A stretch of 64,000 nucleotides of DNA from Halomicrobium urmianum. GTDB taxonomy: Archaea > Halobacteriota > Halobacteria > Halobacteriales > Haloarculaceae. Shown here piece by piece: positions 8,632-17,886 of the stretch (position 1 is its first letter; every line of letters begins with the position of its first letter). Under the pieces are notes generated by a model, which had not been told where the DNA came from, searched no databases, and worked only from the letters and a program-made list of their open reading frames with translations. The position numbers and the translations under genes were made by a program. The stretch spans positions 2,232,001 to 2,296,000 of the forward strand of contig NZ_CP084090.1 in the NCBI RefSeq assembly GCF_020217425.1, in the 5' to 3' direction.

Positions 8632-9633
8632 TCAGGCCGTCTCCAGGTCGATGTCGACGGCGAAGTAGTCCAGCACGAGGACGACGGCCGCGCCGACGGC
8701 GGCCGCGGCGGCGAACGCGACGATCGTGTCCGTCGTCCACGCGATGCCGCGCGTGCCGATCCGGTCGACGGGCGCCCGGAGCGCGCCGACGACCAGCGCC
8801 ACGAGGAAGGAAAGCGTCGCGCCGCGATTGGCGTCGAGCGCGCGCCGCACCACGCGCGCGATGGTGAACAGCCCGACCAGCCCGCCGAGGACGAAGGTCA
8901 CGACGACGGTGCCGTGGTCGACGAGGTCGGCGGTCGCGCCGCCGGTCACCGCAGCGCCGAGGGCGTCGATGAACGCGTGTAGCGTCTCGGACATCCGCGT
9001 GTACTGGCCGAGTATCACGAGGATGAGCGCGCCGGAGAGCCCGGGGAGGATCATCGCGCTGACCGCCAGCGCGCCCCCGACGAAGACCAGCGCGAGCCCG
9101 CCGCCGCCGAGGAGGCTGGCCTGTCCGGCGGCGACGAACGCCGCGGCGAACCCGGCGACGGCGGCGGCGATCTCGTCGGCCCGCCGAATGCTGATCGCAC
9201 GCAGCAGGATCACGGCGGAGGCGCCGATGAGCCCGAAGAAGACGCCGAACAGGAGGACCGGATACCGCTCGTCGGCCCAGTCGACGACCCCCGTCACCGT
9301 GACCAGCGCGGCGACGATACCGACCAGCAGCGCGAGCAGGAACCAGCCGTCGACCTCGTCGAAGATCCCGATCGCCCGGTCGACGTCGATCCCGCCGTCG
9401 ACCGGCGCGAGCGCTCGCAGGAATCCCCCGACGCGACTTGGCGTGACGGCCGAGACGCCGGCGATCAGGCGCTCGTAGACGCCCGCGATGAGGGCGATGG
9501 TGCCGCCGGAGACGCCCGGGACGGCGTCGGCCGTCCCCATGCACAGGCCGACGAGGAAGGTGGTCAGCCACTCACGCAGGGGCGGTACCGACTCGCTCAG
9601 GCTCAACGTTCGCTCGCCGTCGGCCGTGGTCAT
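8632..9633 (-). CDS. DUF368 family polytopic membrane protein
   Basis: 333-residue protein with about eight to nine membrane segments. It shows the DUF368 signature MGTADAVPGVSGGTIALIAG near residues 32-51 and a second family-like segment SAMILPGLSGALILVILG near 190, which suggests an internal duplication. DUF368 proteins have been linked in bacteria and archaea to export or recycling of polyprenyl-phosphate lipid carriers; that role here is inference. It converges on ureF and its 5' end faces the divergent M20 peptidase gene. Confidence 0.88.
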   Translation of the reverse strand: MTTADGERTLSLSESVPPLREWLTTFLVGLCMGTADAVPGVSGGTIALIAGVYERLIAGVSAVTPSRVGGFLRALAPVDGGIDVDRAIGIFDEVDGWFLLALLVGIVAALVTVTGVVDWADERYPVLLFGVFFGLIGASAVILLRAISIRRADEIAAAVAGFAAAFVAAGQASLLGGGGLALVFVGGALAVSAMILPGLSGALILVILGQYTRMSETLHAFIDALGAAVTGGATADLVDHGTVVVTFVLGGLVGLFTIARVVRRALDANRGATLSFLVALVVGALRAPVDRIGTRGIAWTTDTIVAFAAAAAVGAAVVLVLDYFAVDIDLETA

Positions 9634-9748
9634 TACCTCACCGTACTGCTATCGGCGTCATGGTTCTTGTGGAGTCGGGGGCGTGCGTCCGGCGGACGCG
9701 GCCTGCCAGTCCGGACAGCCTTTAGTCGACGCCGCCCGCCCTGGGAGT

Positions 9749-10843
9749 ATGGACGTCGCGGACCTGACGCGGGAACTGGTCGCGATTCCCAGCCACGACG
9801 ACGAGACGGCCGCCGGCGACTACGTGGAGGAGTGGCTCCGGGAGCACACCGACGCCGCTGTCGAGCGCGACGAGCACGGCAACGTCTTCGCGCGCAGGGG
9901 CGCGGGCGAGGCGTCGCTCGCGCTCGCCGGCCACCACGACGTGGTCCCGCCCGACGCGTCCCAGGTCGTGGGCGGTTCAGTCGAGCCCGAGAGCGACTAC
10001 GTCCTGGAGGAGCGCGACGGCCGCCTCTACGGCCGCGGCACGGCCGACATGAAGGGCTGTCTGGCGGCGGCGATGTGCGCGTTCCGCGACGCCGACCCCG
10101 ACGACCTGGACTGCGAACTCGTCTTCGCCTCCTTCGTCGAGGAGGAGGACGGGGCACTGGGCTCGGAGAAGGCCGTCGAGGACGGGTTCGCACCCGACTA
10201 CGCCGTCGTCGGCGAGGGATCGACGGGCTACTCCGCCGCGGGCGTCACAGACGTCGCCGTCGCCCACAAGGGCCGGCGCGGGAGCACGATCACCGCCCGC
10301 GGGACCGCCGCCCACGCCAGCGAGGCCGAGGAAGGCGAGAACGCCGTCTACGCCGCGACCGACGCGATCGAACTCCTCCGCGAGATGGAGGTCCCCGAGA
10401 CGGAGGTGCTGGGCCACGAACTCGAGGGCAGCGTCGTCGTCACCGAGATCGAGGGCGGATCGGCCTGGAACGTCGTCCCCGAGCGCTGCGAGATCACCGT
10501 CGACGAGCGGACGGTCCCCGGCGAGCGCGCGCCCCTGGAGTGGGTCGAGACCTACGAGGCCGTCGAGTGGACGGTCGATCAGGACCTCGAACCGATGGCC
10601 TGCGGCGACGCCGACTTCGCCGAGCTCGCGCTGGACGTCGCCGCCGCGGAACAGGCCGGCGATCCCGAGCACGTCGTCAAGCCCCACGCGACCGACGCGG
10701 GCAACCTCGCCGAGGCCGGCACCGACTGCCTGGTGATCGGCGCGGCCGAGCCGGGGGAGGCTCACACCGCCGACGAGTCCGTCTCGATGGACGTCCTCGA
10801 CCGGTGTTTCCGGATCTACCGGGGAATCGCGGAGTCGCTGTGA
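9749..10843 (+). CDS. M20 family metallopeptidase/deacylase (ArgE/DapE-like)
   Basis: 364-residue zinc amidohydrolase. Metal and catalytic signatures are LAGHHDVVPPD, GRGTADMKGCLAAA, the Glu pair in VEEEDGALGS, and a late His in GEAHTADE. The dimerisation domain lies between roughly residues 165 and 265. The ATG at 9749 places the protein directly at homology (MDVADLTRELVAIPS). The substrate is unknown; acetyl-amino-acid deacetylation or succinyl-diaminopimelate hydrolysis are both possible. It stands alone, followed by an M32 peptidase gene 80 bases downstream. Confidence 0.85.
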   Translation: MDVADLTRELVAIPSHDDETAAGDYVEEWLREHTDAAVERDEHGNVFARRGAGEASLALAGHHDVVPPDASQVVGGSVEPESDYVLEERDGRLYGRGTADMKGCLAAAMCAFRDADPDDLDCELVFASFVEEEDGALGSEKAVEDGFAPDYAVVGEGSTGYSAAGVTDVAVAHKGRRGSTITARGTAAHASEAEEGENAVYAATDAIELLREMEVPETEVLGHELEGSVVVTEIEGGSAWNVVPERCEITVDERTVPGERAPLEWVETYEAVEWTVDQDLEPMACGDADFAELALDVAAAEQAGDPEHVVKPHATDAGNLAEAGTDCLVIGAAEPGEAHTADESVSMDVLDRCFRIYRGIAESL

Positions 10844-10923
10844 GCCGGCGGCGCGGCGGCGGTCGGCCGGAGTCGGTCACCGGTAACGCGGGGTTTTAGC
10901 CGGGCCCGGCCGTCCCGTGGGAC

Positions 10924-12420
10924 ATGGCCACGCAGGAGGCGACTGACGTCTACGAGGAGTTCGAGGACCACGTCCGGCGGCTGACCTACGTCGGCGACGC
11001 GGCCGGGATCCTCCAGTGGGACCAGGAGGTCATGATGCCCGAAGGGGGAACGCCGGCCCGCTCGAAGCAGACGTCGGCGCTGTCGACGCTGAAACACGAC
11101 CTGCTCACCGACGACCGGCTGGGCGAGTGGCTCGACGAACTGGAGGGCAACGACCTCGACCCCGAGCGCGAGGCGGTCGTCCGGGAGGTCCGCCGGGACC
11201 ACGAGCGGGCGGTGCGCGTCCCGAGCGACCTCGTCGAGCGCATCTCGGAGACCACGTCCAACGCCCTGCCCGTCTGGAAGCAGGCCCGCGAAGCGGACGA
11301 CTTCGACGCCTTCGCCGACACGCTCGAGGAGATCGTCCAGCTCAAGCGCGAGTACGCGGAGGCCATCGATCCCGACCGGGACCCGTACGAGGTGCTGTTC
11401 GAGGACTACGAGCCGTACCTCGGCCTCGACACGGCCGAGCGCGTGCTGGAGCGGCTGCGGGACGAGCTGGTGCCGCTGATCGACGACATCCAGGACAGCG
11501 ACGTCGAACTGGCCGACCCGTTCTCCGGGAGCTACGACGAGGGCGCCCAGGAGGAACTGGTCCGTGAGGCGCTCGACTACCTCGGCTACGACTGGGACCG
11601 CGGCCGCCTCGACACGGCGCCGCATCCCTTCTCCTCGGGGACGCAGTTCGACGCCCGCGTCACCACGCGGTTCGACCCCGAGGACCCGCTGGACGCGCTG
11701 GGGTCGACGATCCACGAGTTCGGCCACGCCACCTACACGCAGGGGCTCCCGCGCGAGGAGTACGGCACGCCGCTGGGCGACTCGCGCGACCTCTCGGTCC
11801 ACGAGTCCCAGTCGCGGCTCTGGGAGAACCACGTCGGCCGGTCGCAGCCCTTCTTCGAGGGCTTCGCGCCGACGATCGAGGACCGCCTCGGCGTCTCGGC
11901 CGACCCGCGTGCGCTCTACGAGGCCGCCAACACCGTCCACCCTGACAACCTGATCCGGGTCGAGGCCGACGAGCTGACCTACCACATGCACATCGTCCTG
12001 CGGTTCGAGATCGAGCGCGACCTGATCCACGGGGACCTCGACGTCGCGGAGGTGCCGCAGGTGTGGAACGACAGGATGGAGGAGTACCTCGGAGTGCGCC
12101 CGGACACGGACGCCGAGGGCTGCCTGCAGGACATCCACTGGACCCACGGCTCGTTCGGCTACTTCCCGACCTACTCGCTCGGATCGGTGCTGGCCGCGCA
12201 GCTGTTCGCCGCGGCGGCAGACGAGTTGGACGACGTCGACGGGCGGGTCCGCGACGGCGAGTTCGACCCGCTCCGGGAGTGGCTCGTCGAGAACGTCCAC
12301 CGCCACGGCGCCCGGTACACCACCGACGAACTGATCCGCGAGGCCACCGGCGAGGACTTCACGGCGGACTACTTCCTCGACTACGCCGACGGGAAGTACC
12401 GGTCGCTGTACGACGCCTGA
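10924..12420 (+). CDS. M32 family carboxypeptidase
   Basis: 498-residue cytoplasmic metallocarboxypeptidase of the thermostable carboxypeptidase Taq family. The zinc site HEFGH is in STIHEFGHATYTQGL (about residue 260). The third ligand and active-site helix follow in VHESQSRLWENHVGRS. Near the C-terminus HWTHGSFGYFPTYSLGS is the family's substrate-binding segment. Length matches the family. It shares orientation with the upstream M20 gene but is probably transcribed separately. Confidence 0.94.
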   Translation: MATQEATDVYEEFEDHVRRLTYVGDAAGILQWDQEVMMPEGGTPARSKQTSALSTLKHDLLTDDRLGEWLDELEGNDLDPEREAVVREVRRDHERAVRVPSDLVERISETTSNALPVWKQAREADDFDAFADTLEEIVQLKREYAEAIDPDRDPYEVLFEDYEPYLGLDTAERVLERLRDELVPLIDDIQDSDVELADPFSGSYDEGAQEELVREALDYLGYDWDRGRLDTAPHPFSSGTQFDARVTTRFDPEDPLDALGSTIHEFGHATYTQGLPREEYGTPLGDSRDLSVHESQSRLWENHVGRSQPFFEGFAPTIEDRLGVSADPRALYEAANTVHPDNLIRVEADELTYHMHIVLRFEIERDLIHGDLDVAEVPQVWNDRMEEYLGVRPDTDAEGCLQDIHWTHGSFGYFPTYSLGSVLAAQLFAAAADELDDVDGRVRDGEFDPLREWLVENVHRHGARYTTDELIREATGEDFTADYFLDYADGKYRSLYDA

Positions 12421-12485
12421 CGCCGGCCATCGCCGACCGCCTGCGGCGCCCCCAGTTCTCGCGTCTGATACTGTTAGGTACTGGG

Positions 12486-12492
12486 TTTTATA
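12486..12492 (+). promoter_or_regulatory. TATA box for the soluble transducer gene
   Basis: TTTTATA lies 28-34 bases before the ATG at 12520, the spacing expected for a leaderless haloarchaeal transcript. Confidence 0.6.
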
Positions 12493-12519
12493 CGGTTCAC
12501 CCGGAAGCCGGGCACACCA

Positions 12520-13485
12520 ATGGCCGACAGCGAACTGGGGACCGACGGGCTGGCCGACGACCGCGCGGACGACGCCCTCCGGGAGAGCGTCGAACAGGAC
12601 ATCGACGAACGGGCGGGCTACGACAGCGAGGCGGCGAGCGAGATCCAGACCTCGATCGCGGAGCTCCAGGCCTCCTCCGAGGACATCGCGGCGGAGACGG
12701 CCGACATCCGCGAACTGGCCGCCGAGCAGTACGACGGCATGACCCGGGTCGCAGAGGAGGTGTCGAACCTCTCGGCAGCCGTCGAGGAGATCGCCTCCTC
12801 CTCCGAGCAGGTCTCCGCCGCCAGCGAACAGGCCCGCGAACTCGCCGAGACGGGCCAGGCCAACACCGAGGACGTCCACGACGCGATGGAGTCCATTCAG
12901 GCGGCCGCCGAGAGCGTCGCCAGCGACGTCCGGACCATTCAGGACGGCGTCGGGGAGATCGACGAGATCGTCGAGGTGATCAACGACATCGCCGATCAGA
13001 CCAACATGCTGGCGCTGAACGCCTCGATCGAGGCCGCCCGCGCAGGCGAGGCCGGAGAGGGCTTCGCCGTCGTCGCCGACGAGGTCAAGAGCCTCGCCGA
13101 GCAGGCCCAGTCCGAGGCCGGCGAGATAGAGGAGATGGTCGGCCGCATCCAGGGTGACACCGAGAACGCCGTCGAGAGCCTGGAAGAGTCCAACGAGGTG
13201 ATCGAGACCGGCATCGAGTCGGTCTCGGAGTCAGTGAACATCCTCGACGAGATCGAGGACGCCGTCCGCGAGGTCAACGACGGCATCGAGGAGGTCGCCA
13301 CGGCCACCGACCAGCAGGCCGCCTCCACCGAGGAGGTCGCCAGCATGGTCGACCAGGCCACCGACGCCGCCGAGGACATCGCCGAGTCCACTGCTGAAAT
13401 CGCGGACGAGGTCGACGACCAGACGCGCCAGATCAGCGACGTCAACCACGCCGTCGACGACCTCGTGGCCGACTGGCAGGGCTAA
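12520..13485 (+). CDS. Soluble methyl-accepting chemotaxis-type transducer
   Basis: 321-residue, highly acidic, almost entirely coiled-coil protein with no membrane segment and no recognisable sensor domain. The conserved hairpin tip is clear: [20 protein letters not shown] followed by [20 protein letters not shown], the site that contacts CheA/CheW. Haloarchaeal Htr proteins of this class may sense cytoplasmic cues. The N-terminal 45 residues are low-complexity Asp/Glu. A leaderless start is supported by a TATA box. No chemotaxis genes are nearby. Confidence 0.88.
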   Translation: MADSELGTDGLADDRADDALRESVEQDIDERAGYDSEAASEIQTSIAELQASSEDIAAETADIRELAAEQYDGMTRVAEEVSNLSAAVEEIASSSEQVSAASEQARELAETGQANTEDVHDAMESIQAAAESVASDVRTIQDGVGEIDEIVEVINDIADQTNMLALNASIEAARAGEAGEGFAVVADEVKSLAEQAQSEAGEIEEMVGRIQGDTENAVESLEESNEVIETGIESVSESVNILDEIEDAVREVNDGIEEVATATDQQAASTEEVASMVDQATDAAEDIAESTAEIADEVDDQTRQISDVNHAVDDLVADWQG

Positions 13486-13544
13486 TCGAGCGCGCCGGAG
13501 CGGCAGAGAAAGCGAGCGTCAGATCGACTGACGCGGCAGGTGTG

Positions 13545-14348
13545 CTACTCCTCGACCGGTTCGAGCAGGAGCCGTTTGTTCTCCTGTGCGATCTCGTCCC
13601 AGCTCACCGAGCCCTGCTCCTGGATGTTCTCGGGGGCCAGCGCCTCGTCGCTCAGGACCAGTCCCGACGTGTACTCGGGCGGGCGGGCCTCCTCGCCGCC
13701 GGGTGCCTCGCCGATCGGGTTCGCGCCCGGGCCGCTGGCCTCGCCGACGACGATACGGCCCGACATGCCGAACACCTCGTGGGGAGCGCAGGTGAAGTCG
13801 TGGACGCCCTCCTCCTCGAAGGTGTACAGCCAGTAGTCCCCGGCCGCGAGGATCGGCGAGGAGAACGGCGGCACGCCGTCGGGGACGCGCTGGGTGTAGC
13901 CGAACGCGGGGTGGAAGGCGTTGACGTTGTGGTGGGGCGTCGCCACGTTGAACTTGACCGTGTCCCCGGGCTCGATGGCCAGCCCCGTCGGTTCGAAGTA
14001 GAACTCCGGGAGGTCGCCGCGTCCCTCGACGAACGTGAACTCGAGGTTGATCGTGTGGTCGGGCTCCACCGGCGGCTCCTCGTCGGACGAGGTCCCGACG
14101 TACCCGAATCGCGATCCGATCTCCGGTTCGTCAGCGGTCTGTGTGCTCTGAGTCATCGTGTCCGTCTCCGCGTCGGTCTGGGTGCTGGTCGCCGTCGCGC
14201 CGGACCCGCCGCTGTCGCCGAGGCAACCGGCGACGGCGGCCGCTCCGGCGGTGCCGATCGTCGCGATGAGGTCCCGTCGCCTCGTCGCGAGCGACGCGAG
14301 GTCGGGGCAGTCCGCCCCGTCCGTCGGATCCGTTCCGTCTTCAGTCAT
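13545..14348 (-). CDS. Halocyanin-like blue-copper lipoprotein
   Basis: 267-residue secreted protein. A twin-arginine stretch (ATRRRDLIATIG) precedes a lipobox ending AVAGC, so it is probably Tat-exported and lipid-anchored. A Thr/Asp-rich linker follows. The plastocyanin/azurin-type copper domain has ligands His in ATPHHNVNA and Cys/His/Met in DFTCAPHEVFGM. The extra C-terminal 60 residues are acidic and of unknown role. It is a likely extracytoplasmic electron carrier. Upstream DNA is AT-rich and shared with divergent ubaA. Confidence 0.87.
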   Translation of the reverse strand: MTEDGTDPTDGADCPDLASLATRRRDLIATIGTAGAAAVAGCLGDSGGSGATATSTQTDAETDTMTQSTQTADEPEIGSRFGYVGTSSDEEPPVEPDHTINLEFTFVEGRGDLPEFYFEPTGLAIEPGDTVKFNVATPHHNVNAFHPAFGYTQRVPDGVPPFSSPILAAGDYWLYTFEEEGVHDFTCAPHEVFGMSGRIVVGEASGPGANPIGEAPGGEEARPPEYTSGLVLSDEALAPENIQEQGSVSWDEIAQENKRLLLEPVEE

Positions 14349-14537
14349 CCGCTCGGTCGATGAATTCCCTCCTACAAAGGAATTTCTAAAGCCGTAAGCT
14401 TAACCGAACATATTACGTCCCGTATTTTAATATTTCATTACACTTTTTATAGCCGTTAGGGTGCGTGACGGAGCACTACGATTTGTTCGGGTCAGGACAG
14501 TCGCGCCGCTTTTGGCGTTCGGTCGCCAGACTCCGGT
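14349..14537. promoter_or_regulatory. AT-rich divergent promoter region (halocyanin / ubaA)
   Basis: Unusually AT-rich between two GC-rich genes, with several TATA-like stretches. CTTTTTATAG near 14445-14454 points toward ubaA. GCTTTAGAAATTCC, read on the minus strand near 14380-14393, points toward the halocyanin gene. Exact start sites cannot be fixed from sequence alone. Confidence 0.5.
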
Positions 14538-15347
14538 ATGGCCGACCTCGACCCGGAGCAACTCGACCGCTACTCGCGCCACGTCATCATGGACGACGTG
14601 GGGCCGGAGGGGCAGGCGGCGCTGCTGGACGCGCGGGTGCTCGTCGTCGGCGCCGGCGGTCTGGGTGCGCCCGTCCTCCAGTACCTCGCCGCCGCCGGCG
14701 TGGGGACGCTGGGAATCGTCGACGACGACGTCGTCGAGCGCTCGAACCTCCAGCGCCAGGTGATCCACGGCGACGCCGACGTGGGCCGCCCGAAGGTCGA
14801 CAGCGCCCGCGAGTTCGTCGCGGACCTGAACCCAGACGTGACTGTCGAGACCCACGAGGCGCGCCTGGACGCCGACAACGCCGACGACCTGATCGCCGAC
14901 TACGACCTCGTGGTCGACGCCTCCGACAACTTCGCCACGCGCTTTCTGGTCAGCGACGCCTGCACGCTCGCCGGCGTTCCCTTCTCCCACGGCGCCATCT
15001 ACCGCTTCGAGGGCCAGGTCACCACCTTCTCCGGCGACGGCCCCTGCTACCGCTGCCTGTTTCCCGAGGCGCCGCCTGAGGGCGCCGTCCCGGACTGCGC
15101 CGAGGCGGGCGTGCTGGGCGTGCTTCCCGGCACGATCGGCAACATTCAGGCGACGGAGGTCGTGAAACTGATCCTCGGCGAGGGCGAGACGCTGGAGGGC
15201 CGCCTGCTGGTCTACGACGCCTCCGGGATGTCATTCGAGGAAGTGCCCGTCGCGCCGCGGTCGGACTGCCCGGTCTGCGGCGACGAGCCCGCTATCGACG
15301 CCGTCGCCGAGGCGTCCTACGAGGGGCGCTGCTCGCTGTCCGATTGA
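14538..15347 (+). CDS. ubaA: E1-like ubiquitin/SAMP-activating enzyme UbaA (ThiF/MoeB/HesA family)
   Basis: 269-residue adenylyltransferase. The nucleotide site GAGGLGAPVLQYLAAAG is near residue 37, followed by VERSNLQRQ. The active-site Cys is in PDCAEAGVLG. Paired Cys motifs CYRC and CPVC would bind zinc. In haloarchaea this single E1 activates SAMPs for protein conjugation, tRNA thiolation and molybdopterin synthesis. ncsA, which uses that sulfur relay, lies at 54.5 kb. Its last 31 bases overlap the end of the convergent cobalamin-binding-like gene. Confidence 0.92.
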   Translation: MADLDPEQLDRYSRHVIMDDVGPEGQAALLDARVLVVGAGGLGAPVLQYLAAAGVGTLGIVDDDVVERSNLQRQVIHGDADVGRPKVDSAREFVADLNPDVTVETHEARLDADNADDLIADYDLVVDASDNFATRFLVSDACTLAGVPFSHGAIYRFEGQVTTFSGDGPCYRCLFPEAPPEGAVPDCAEAGVLGVLPGTIGNIQATEVVKLILGEGETLEGRLLVYDASGMSFEEVPVAPRSDCPVCGDEPAIDAVAEASYEGRCSLSD

Positions 15348-16279
15348 CGGTTCGTTTTACGCTTCGATTCCGCTTCCGCCGTCGCCAGCCGCTCGACCAC
15401 GCCGTCGGGCGGCGACTCGAACAGGTCCGGGTGGACGATCCCGGCGAGGGACTCCAGCGTGTCGACCAGCCGCGGGCCCGACCGGTTGACGTAGTGGTGG
15501 CCGTCCATCAGATAGACCCGCCCCTCCCGCACCGCAGTCAGGTCGTCCCACCCCGGCCGCTCCGTGAGGTCGGTCAGGTTCTCGCGGGTCTGTTCGAGGT
15601 CGAACCCGCAGGGCGCGACGGCGAGCACGTCGGGGTCGTACTCCCGTACCTCGTCCCACCCGCGCGGGCGCGAGTGCGCGCCCGTCGACTCCATGCCGTA
15701 CTCGCCGCCGGCCAGGTCGACCATCTCCGGGACCCAGTGGCCGGCGACCATCACTGGATCGATCCAGTCCAGCACCGCCGCGCTCGGGCGCTCCTCGGCC
15801 GCCGCCGCCCGCGCCTCGACGGCGTCGACCCGCTCTCGCAGGTCGGCCACCAGTTCGGCCGCCCGCTCCGCTCGGTCCACGGCGTCGCCGATCCGCCGGA
15901 TCGACGCGAACAGGTCGTCGAGACTGTGGACATCGAGCGTCAGCACTGCCGCGTCGAGCCCCAGGTCGTCGACGGCCTGCTCGACCACGACCTCGTCGAC
16001 CGCGCAGACGTCGCAGACCCCCTGCGTGACGATCAGGTCCGGATCCAGCTCGGCCAGCCGGTCCTCGTGGATGCCGTAGACCCCCTCGCCGCGCTCCGCC
16101 TCGGCCACCTGCTCGTTGATCTCGGCGCTTCCCGCGTCGGGGTCGATCCGGGCGTAGTTGACCGCCGGCAGGTCCGCCGCCTCGGGCGGGTGGTCGCACT
16201 CGTGAGACGTTCCCACGGGCTCGACGCCGAGGGCGTAAACGATCTCCGTGGCCGAGGGCAGAAGCGTGACGACGCGCAT
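15317..16279 (-). CDS. Cobalamin-binding-like (BtuF/TroA-fold) protein without signal peptide
   Basis: 320-residue protein of the periplasmic-binding fold used by BtuF. Family signals include VVTLLPSATEIVYALG at the very N-terminus, the substrate-loop region DPDLIVTQGVCDVCAVDE and VMVAGHWVPEMVDLAGG. There is no leader or lipobox, so it probably stays in the cytoplasm, which is odd for a transporter component; a cobamide or metal-chelate chaperone is possible. The C-terminal tail is Lys/Arg-rich. It overlaps the 3' end of ubaA by 31 bases in convergent orientation. Confidence 0.8.
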   Translation of the reverse strand: MRVVTLLPSATEIVYALGVEPVGTSHECDHPPEAADLPAVNYARIDPDAGSAEINEQVAEAERGEGVYGIHEDRLAELDPDLIVTQGVCDVCAVDEVVVEQAVDDLGLDAAVLTLDVHSLDDLFASIRRIGDAVDRAERAAELVADLRERVDAVEARAAAAEERPSAAVLDWIDPVMVAGHWVPEMVDLAGGEYGMESTGAHSRPRGWDEVREYDPDVLAVAPCGFDLEQTRENLTDLTERPGWDDLTAVREGRVYLMDGHHYVNRSGPRLVDTLESLAGIVHPDLFESPPDGVVERLATAEAESKRKTNRQSDSEQRPS

Positions 16280-16465
16280 ACCCCCGCTTGTCCCCGTGTC
16301 TCCGTAAACGCAGCGGGGCGGGAAAGCGGTCCTACCCGAGGTGCCGCGCCCGAGAGCGGTCCCGCGCTCGATCGCTGACCTGTTTGCGTCGGCGGCTCTC
16401 GTAACGCTGCTCGGAGTACCGAGCTTTCCGGACGCGGCCGACCGCGCCGGCGAGCATCGCCTCGA

Positions 16466-16759
16466 TTAGCGCCCGAACCGGCGCTTGATCGCGTCGAACA
16501 GCGACGCCTCGTCGTCGGTCTCGTCGGGCCCGACGACCCGTTCCTCCGGAAGGATGACGGTCCGCTCCGTCTCGTTGGTCACCTCGATCAGGTCGTCCTC
16601 CTTCAGGTTCGCGAGGGCGTCCTCCAGCGAGTCGATGTCGACGTCGACGTGGGACCGGAGCTCGAGGACCGTCAGTCCCTCCTCCGGCCGGTCGGCGAGC
16701 GCGTCGAGGATGGCGACCTCCGTGTCCGGCCGGTCGCGGAACTCCGCCTTCGCTTTCAT
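16466..16759 (-). CDS. Small winged-helix-like haloarchaeal protein (DUF6432-like)
   Basis: 97-residue acidic protein conserved in haloarchaea. It has a compact helix-turn-helix-like pattern (AILDALADRPEEGLTVLELR, then VDIDSLEDALANLKEDDLI), followed by a beta pair and an acidic tail ending IKRRFGR. The ATG at 16759 is preferred over upstream in-frame GTG codons because the extension is Arg-rich. The role is unknown; DNA binding is inference from the fold pattern. Confidence 0.75.
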   Translation of the reverse strand: MKAKAEFRDRPDTEVAILDALADRPEEGLTVLELRSHVDVDIDSLEDALANLKEDDLIEVTNETERTVILPEERVVGPDETDDEASLFDAIKRRFGR

Positions 16760-16915
16760 ACGTGTCACGTACTCTCGGCCCACTCTTGTGCTTGTCCCTC
16801 GGGTCGGGGAGTAAGTGCGCCGCGCGCTGGATCCGCCCGACGGCGCGACCGCGTTCCCGCCGTCCACCCGTCCCAAGCAGTAGGCTTATGTGCGGTAGGG
16901 AGCCATCACGTGACA

Positions 16916-17860
16916 ATGAGTCTCAAGTGTTCCGTCCTCGGTCACTCGTTCGGCGAGACGGAGGTCGAGCGAGACCGGGAGGAGCAGGGCAGCGAGGTGG
17001 TCATCACGATCCGCGAGGTCGAGACCTGCGAGCGGTGCGGGACCGAGCGCACCGTCTCGGAGAACAAGGAGGTCACCGCCATCGAGACGCCGGACGACGG
17101 CGTCGTCGGCGGCCCGGCCGACGACGCGGACGAGCCGGCGGACGCGAGCGCGGCGACGGACGACGGCGGCGAGACGGCCGGGGCGGAGTCGGACGAGGCG
17201 GCCGTCGACGAACCGACCGACGACGGGGCGGCGGAGATCGTCGACGGCGAGCCGGCCGACGAGTCCGGCGGCGACGGGGACGCCGAACCCGCGGTCGCCG
17301 CCGACGCCGCGGCTGAGGCCAGCGGTTCCGACGGCGACGCCGCGGACCCGGACGCCGCGCCCGGCGGTGCGTCCGCCGCCGACGCCCCCGACCCCGACCA
17401 GGGCGCGGAGATTATCGACGCCGAGGACGACGAGCCCGTCGAGCCCGTCGACGACGAACTCGCAGACCCCTCGGTGGGCGAGCCCGAGCCGTCGGACGAG
17501 CCCGAGCCCGACCCGGCCGAGGCCGACGACGCGGTGTTCATCGACGACGCGGACGACGAGGACGACGATCGGGACGACCGCGCACCCGGCGAGTGGCCCG
17601 ACGAGGGCGACGAGGACGACGGGGGCGACGGGGAGTGGACGCCGGACGTCGGGACGGGGGAGCCGGCCGAGGGCCCCGAGATTCGCAACTCCAGCGGCGT
17701 GTCCGTGACGGTGCCCGAGGGGCAGTTCCGGTGTCCGGAATGCGACTACACCACGCCCGTCGAATCGTCGTCGCTGCGGGCCGGTGACTTCTGTCCGGAG
17801 TGTCACCGCGGGAGCCTGGTCAACGAGCCGGTCCCGGAGGACGGAACGCGAAAAGAGTAA
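16916..17860 (+). CDS. Zinc-ribbon protein with long acidic hinge (DUF7093-like)
   Basis: 314 residues. The N-terminal domain carries Cys in LKCSVLGHSFGE and in TCERCGTERTV. A roughly 190-residue Asp/Glu/Ala/Pro-rich disordered hinge follows. The C-terminal ribbon has paired Cys motifs FRCPECDYTT and DFCPECHRG. A GTG-rich start region is avoided by using the ATG at 16916. The two small zinc modules tethered by an acidic linker suggest a protein- or nucleic-acid-contacting adaptor; function is unknown. A DUF5611-like gene follows 26 bases later on the same strand. Confidence 0.8.
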   Translation: MSLKCSVLGHSFGETEVERDREEQGSEVVITIREVETCERCGTERTVSENKEVTAIETPDDGVVGGPADDADEPADASAATDDGGETAGAESDEAAVDEPTDDGAAEIVDGEPADESGGDGDAEPAVAADAAAEASGSDGDAADPDAAPGGASAADAPDPDQGAEIIDAEDDEPVEPVDDELADPSVGEPEPSDEPEPDPAEADDAVFIDDADDEDDDRDDRAPGEWPDEGDEDDGGDGEWTPDVGTGEPAEGPEIRNSSGVSVTVPEGQFRCPECDYTTPVESSSLRAGDFCPECHRGSLVNEPVPEDGTRKE

Positions 17861-17886
17861 GGCTGGTCCCCTGCAACCCATCGCTC

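Noticed and set aside
10816-12879. 687-codon minus-strand frame opposite the M32 peptidase
   Set aside because: Composition is Val/Arg/Asp-rich shadow; the plus strand encodes the zinc peptidase with HEFGH.
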